The position numbers and the translations under genes were made by a program. Below the pieces are notes generated by a model. The model searched no databases, had not been told where the DNA came from, and was given only the letters and a program-made list of their open reading frames with translations. A DNA stretch of 64,000 nucleotides from positions 1 to 64,000 of the forward strand of contig JAUYRJ010000057.1 of NCBI GenBank assembly GCA_030696845.1. Reading direction: 5' to 3'. The DNA comes from Polynucleobacter sp. (GTDB taxonomy: Bacteria; Pseudomonadota; Gammaproteobacteria; Burkholderiales; Burkholderiaceae). Of this stretch, positions 60,235 to 64,000 are shown in pieces (position 1 is the stretch's first letter; every line of letters begins with the position of its first letter).

Positions 60235-61172
60235 GGGGCAATCGTTTGGTTAATCCACCAAATGATGAGCGAGAGCGTGAGCAAAGACCCCAAGGTTGTT
60301 TGAAGCACGACACGCGAGATGGCTGAGCCATCGGCTTGATAGTATTGCGCCAACATGAATGGTCCAGTGCCGGTGGGTAGGGCGCTGAGTAATACGGCAG
60401 CTTGTACCCAAAAAATAGGCAGACCTAAAATAGGCCCCGCTACGAGCCAGGTGATTCCGGGCTGAACAATCAGTTTGATCGCGGTGAGGCTCCATACCCC
60501 AGTTGCTTTGGTTTCACTTTTCTGCATCAGGAACAGGCCAATCGATACCAAGGCGCAGGGGCTCGCTGCGGCCGCTAAAAAGGATAGAAATTGCTGAGCG
60601 GGTTGAACCATCTGCAATCCAGATGCAGACCACAGAGCGCCGGCGATGGGGGCAACTAATAGCGGGTTTTTTCCCAATGAGCGCAGCACAATGAAAATGA
60701 TCTCATGCCACGGTTTATGCGACTGTTTACCAAACTCAATGAAAATAATAGCAAGCCCGAAGAGGCCGCAAACTACTACTAAGGTGGCAATTACCGCTGG
60801 GGCTAAGCCTTCATCCCCCAGGGCCAACAGGCATAGCGGAATGCCCATATAGCCGGTGTTCGAGTACGAGCCGCTTAGGCCGGAGAAGCTAGCTGCTACC
60901 CAATCACCAGTGCGGTAACGGCGATAGAGCAGCAAGGGCACATAAACAGCCAAACAGCCTGCGCTAAAAGCGATGATGAAGCCGGGTTGCCAGAGCGTTT
61001 GCCATGCACTATTAGCGGTGAAGTTAAACAGTTGTGCGGGCAATGCAAGCCACACTACAAAGCGATTAATTTCAGCGGAAGCGTTGGGACCTAGTTTGCC
61101 GGTTTTACCAGCAATAAACCCTGCCAGAATCAGCGCAAAAACCGGAACAACAACACTGAGAACGGGGAGCAA
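60231..61172 (-). CDS. AEC family transporter
   Basis: Ten-TM auxin-efflux-like carrier; GFIAGKTGKLGPNASAEINRFVVWLALPAQLFNF. Confidence 0.9.
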   Translation of the reverse strand: MLPVLSVVVPVFALILAGFIAGKTGKLGPNASAEINRFVVWLALPAQLFNFTANSAWQTLWQPGFIIAFSAGCLAVYVPLLLYRRYRTGDWVAASFSGLSGSYSNTGYMGIPLCLLALGDEGLAPAVIATLVVVCGLFGLAIIFIEFGKQSHKPWHEIIFIVLRSLGKNPLLVAPIAGALWSASGLQMVQPAQQFLSFLAAAASPCALVSIGLFLMQKSETKATGVWSLTAIKLIVQPGITWLVAGPILGLPIFWVQAAVLLSALPTGTGPFMLAQYYQADGSAISRVVLQTTLGSLLTLSLIIWWINQTIAP

Positions 61173-61178
61173 GATGAT

Positions 61179-61703
61179 TTAGCCGATCTTCTTTAGGCCA
61201 GTTCGAAAGCGATTGGCATTATCGACATAATGATCCGCAATGCGCTCGAGATTTTGGATGTGTTCGGGGCTAAGGGCTTTTATCGCCTTAGCGGGGGAGC
61301 CTAATATCATCGATCCATCCGGAAATTCTTTTCCTTCGGTCACCAAAGCGCCTGCGCCAACCAAGCAGTGCTTACCAATTTTGGCGCCATTGAGCACGAT
61401 CGCTCCAATACCAATCAAGCTGCCATCGCCAATCGTGCAGCCATGCAGCATGACCTGGTGGCCGATGGAAACCCGCCTACCAATGATTAGCGGAAAGCCG
61501 GGATCGGAATGCAGAACCGATGCGTCTTGCACATTGCTTTCGTCGCCGATGATCACTTGATCGTTGTCGCCGCGAATCACCGTTTTGGACCAGACGCTGG
61601 CATTTTTGCCAAGACTGACATTGCCAACGACTTCAGCGCTTTCGGCTACAAAAGCGCCATCTGCGAGTTTGGGCGCAATCCCATCGAGTTCATAAATAGC
61701 CAT
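61179..61703 (-). CDS. Gamma carbonic anhydrase family protein
   Basis: Left-handed beta-helix hexapeptides; VIRGDNDQVIIGDESNVQDASVLHSDPGFPLIIGRRVSIGHQVMLHGCTIG. Confidence 0.93.
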   Translation of the reverse strand: MAIYELDGIAPKLADGAFVAESAEVVGNVSLGKNASVWSKTVIRGDNDQVIIGDESNVQDASVLHSDPGFPLIIGRRVSIGHQVMLHGCTIGDGSLIGIGAIVLNGAKIGKHCLVGAGALVTEGKEFPDGSMILGSPAKAIKALSPEHIQNLERIADHYVDNANRFRTGLKKIG

Positions 61704-61862
61704 ACCCCATTATAGATAGGCTAAAAATGAATACCTATTGGGTTAATCACTAAATGCGGTGATGTAAAAAAGTCAGAAAGTCAGGCGATTGAGCACCGAA
61801 TTAGTGCAAATTTATATCCATATTCGATTATGATTACTCTATGTAAATTAGATGGAGATCCC

Positions 61863-62225
61863 ATGAAGACGCTTTTAGCTACCCTATTTTCTTTGCTGGC
61901 TTTTTCCGGTCTAGCGCAGGCTCAAGAAAAAATTCCTGTTCTAAGTACTCAAGAATTGGTTAATGTTTGCAAAACCCCGGCCAGCCCAGAATCCCGCAGT
62001 TTTTGTATTGGTTACACCACCGCCATTTACGACACTTATATGGCTACACGGCATCCTAAAACTGCAAAGTCCACCATTTGCGTAAAGCAGCCAGCACCAA
62101 CACGAGATGAGGTGATTTCAGCTTATGTTCAGTGGTCTCAAGATAACGCCGCGGCATCCAGTGCGCCAGCAGCAGGCACTTTCTTGCGCTTCCTGACTAG
62201 CCGCTTCCCATGCGCTCGTAAATAA
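61863..62225 (+). CDS. Rap1a/Tai-like secreted protein
   Basis: Signal peptide; LSTQELVNVCKTPASPESRSFCIGYTTAIYDTY with paired Cys typical of the Rap1a/Tai fold; start at ATG 61863. Confidence 0.65.
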   Translation: MKTLLATLFSLLAFSGLAQAQEKIPVLSTQELVNVCKTPASPESRSFCIGYTTAIYDTYMATRHPKTAKSTICVKQPAPTRDEVISAYVQWSQDNAAASSAPAAGTFLRFLTSRFPCARK

Positions 62226-62255
62226 CAAACTCGATGAAAGATTAAAGGAGTTGAA

Positions 62256-62540
62256 ATGATGAAAAAAGCAATTGCTATTACAACCGCCGCCCTCGTAATT
62301 ACCGGTTGTTCGAATATGAGTACCACTGAGCAGCGCACCTTATCGGGTGCGTCGATTGGCGCAGCAGCAGGCGCAATTGGCACGGCTATTTTCCACGGCA
62401 ACCCCATTTGGGGCGCGGTTGGTGGCGCAGCGGTTGGTGCTGCTTCCGGCTATGTCTACGATTCGTATGAAAAAGAAAAGCAGTCTGAATACAACCAGGG
62501 TTACAAAGCCGGAAAATCCTCTAAATCCACATCACAGTAA
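62256..62540 (+). CDS. Glycine-zipper lipoprotein (YMGG-like)
   Basis: Lipobox LVITGCS; GASIGAAAGAIGTAIFHGNPIWGAVGGAAVGAASGYVYD. Confidence 0.8.
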   Translation: MMKKAIAITTAALVITGCSNMSTTEQRTLSGASIGAAAGAIGTAIFHGNPIWGAVGGAAVGAASGYVYDSYEKEKQSEYNQGYKAGKSSKSTSQ

Positions 62541-62579
62541 GACTCAAAACCCCTGAATGCGGAGAAATACCTGCTTGTA

Positions 62580-62975
62580 CTAATCTACAAGCAGGGTTTC
62601 AACCGCAATCGTTCCAATAAGCGCTTTATGAACAGGGCACTTATCCGCAATATCCATTAAGCGCTCTTTTTGCTCGGCATCTAGGCTGCTGCCCACTAAG
62701 CGAATTTGTCGGGTAAAGCGCTCCACATCCTCTACACGGTTAATGTCAACCGTCACAATCGCGTTCTCCAGCCCCCAGCTTTTGCGGCTGGCATACATTT
62801 TGAGCGTCATGCCGGTACAGGCAGCCAGAGCTGCTGCCAGGTATTCATGCGGCGATGGGCTGTTATCACTGCCGCCTTTGGAGGCATCCACATCGGAGAG
62901 CAAATGGTGTGAACCAACGGTAATCCGTTGCTCATATGCGCCGCTACCAAATCGGGTTTCTACTTTTCTCATCAT
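62580..62975 (-). CDS. OsmC family protein (second copy)
   Basis: GSDNSPSPHEYLAAALAACTGMTLKMYASRKSWGL. Confidence 0.9.
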   Translation of the reverse strand: MMRKVETRFGSGAYEQRITVGSHHLLSDVDASKGGSDNSPSPHEYLAAALAACTGMTLKMYASRKSWGLENAIVTVDINRVEDVERFTRQIRLVGSSLDAEQKERLMDIADKCPVHKALIGTIAVETLLVD

Positions 62976-62979
62976 TGTC

Positions 62980-64000
62980 CTAGGCTAATAGCATTTTGTT
63001 CATGCGTTTTACAAAACTGGCAGGGTCACTTAGGTGGCCGCCCTCAGCGAGCAGAGCTTGGTCAAACAATAAATTTGCCCACTCATCAAACTCGGAGTCA
63101 TCGTACTTGAGTTTTAAAACCAATGGGTGATTCGGGTTAATTTCGAGAATCGGTTTGGTGCTCGGGGCCTCTTGACCGGCAGCCTTGAGCATGCGTAATA
63201 AATTACCCGACAATTCGTGTTCATCGGCAACAAGGCATGCAGGTGAATCGGTCAGGCGGAAGGTAACGCGAACTTCTTTTGCTTTATCCGCTAAAGCAGC
63301 CTGCATTTTTTCAAGTAAATCTTTAAAGTCATTTTGAGTCGACTCTTGCTCTTTCTTTTCTGCTTCGTCAGCCAGTTCACCCAAATCCAGTCCACCTTTA
63401 GCAACCGAGGTGAGTTGCTTACCTTCAAACTCGGTCAAGAAGGACAGCATCCACTCATCTACGCGATCTGAAAGCAGTAAGACCTCGACACCCTTTTTGC
63501 GGAAAATTTCGAGGTGAGGGCTATTTTTAGCGGCATTAAACGATTCACCAGTGACATAGTAAATCTTGTCCTGACCATCCTTCATCCGCCCGAGGTAATC
63601 GGCTAAGGATACGGTTTGATCGGCGCTATCGCTATGCGTGCTCGCAAATCGCAAGAGTTTCGCAAGGCGCGCTTGATTGCCTTGATCTTCACCGATACCC
63701 TCTTTTAATACTTGACCAAATTGGCCCCAGAAGGTGCGGTACTTTTCTTTCTTGGCATCATCTTCGCTATTGGCCAACTCCTCAAGCATGCTAAGAATGC
63801 GCTTGGTCGAGCTTTCCCGAATCACTTTCACATCGCGTGACTCTTGCAGGATTTCGCGGGATACATTGAGTGGCAAATCAACTGAGTCAATCACGCCAGT
63901 AACAAACCGCAAATAGGTTGGCATCAGTTGCTCGGCATCGTCCATGATGAAAACCCGCTTGACATAGAGCTGAATGCCGCCGCGCTTATTGCGATCCCAT
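62980..64000 (-). CDS. htpG: Molecular chaperone HtpG (C-terminal part, runs off window end)
   Basis: [35 protein letters not shown]; frame remains open to window edge. Confidence 0.95.
   Translation of the reverse strand, partial: WDRNKRGGIQLYVKRVFIMDDAEQLMPTYLRFVTGVIDSVDLPLNVSREILQESRDVKVIRESSTKRILSMLEELANSEDDAKKEKYRTFWGQFGQVLKEGIGEDQGNQARLAKLLRFASTHSDSADQTVSLADYLGRMKDGQDKIYYVTGESFNAAKNSPHLEIFRKKGVEVLLLSDRVDEWMLSFLTEFEGKQLTSVAKGGLDLGELADEAEKKEQESTQNDFKDLLEKMQAALADKAKEVRVTFRLTDSPACLVADEHELSGNLLRMLKAAGQEAPSTKPILEINPNHPLVLKLKYDDSEFDEWANLLFDQALLAEGGHLSDPASFVKRMNKMLLA

Noticed and set aside
1-64000. CRISPR arrays, transposons, prophage or toxin-antitoxin/defence systems
   Set aside because: No regularly spaced direct repeats, transposase/integrase motifs or recognised defence genes found on reading the window

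Overview
This 64 kb window is a gene-dense chromosomal segment of a betaproteobacterium. Gene order and protein sequences look Burkholderiales/Polynucleobacter-like; that assignment is from recognition, not a search. Most of it is core housekeeping: ilvA (partial), a large FAD/Fe-S dehydrogenase, ubiE/ubiJ/ubiB, aspS-nudB, an ATM1-type ABC transporter, glycerate kinase, pyrC, rnpB, rplM-rpsI, argC, erpA, anmK, tyrS, dusB-fis-purH-ruvCAB, pepP-ubiH, amgK-murU, lptD-surA-pdxA-rsmA, miaB-ybeY-corC-lnt-glyQS-gmhB-plsC, tRNA-Met(CAT), a DUF294/DnaQ/TPR/DUF4212/acetate-symporter-type cluster, TRIC channel, maiA, gamma carbonic anhydrase and htpG (partial). No CRISPR array, transposase, prophage or classical defence island was seen. 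The most interesting items are: (1) a single-polypeptide fusion of a GpgS-like (GT81-type) glycosyltransferase with a SerB-like HAD phosphatase, predicted to make glucosylglycerate or a related solute in one protein; (2) an unannotated ~70-nt sRNA candidate with a CU-rich CCUCC motif, a hairpin, a perfect intrinsic terminator and a promoter, upstream of rplM; (3) a compact RNase P RNA with reduced P3 and P12 regions; (4) a 55-aa small gene below the ORF-track cutoff with its own SD and terminator; (5) a DUF294 nucleotidyltransferase plus DEDDh exonuclease pair beside a symporter that carries an EF-hand-like loop and a long Ala/Lys/Glu-rich insert; (6) absence of phoH from the otherwise conserved miaB-phoH-ybeY locus.
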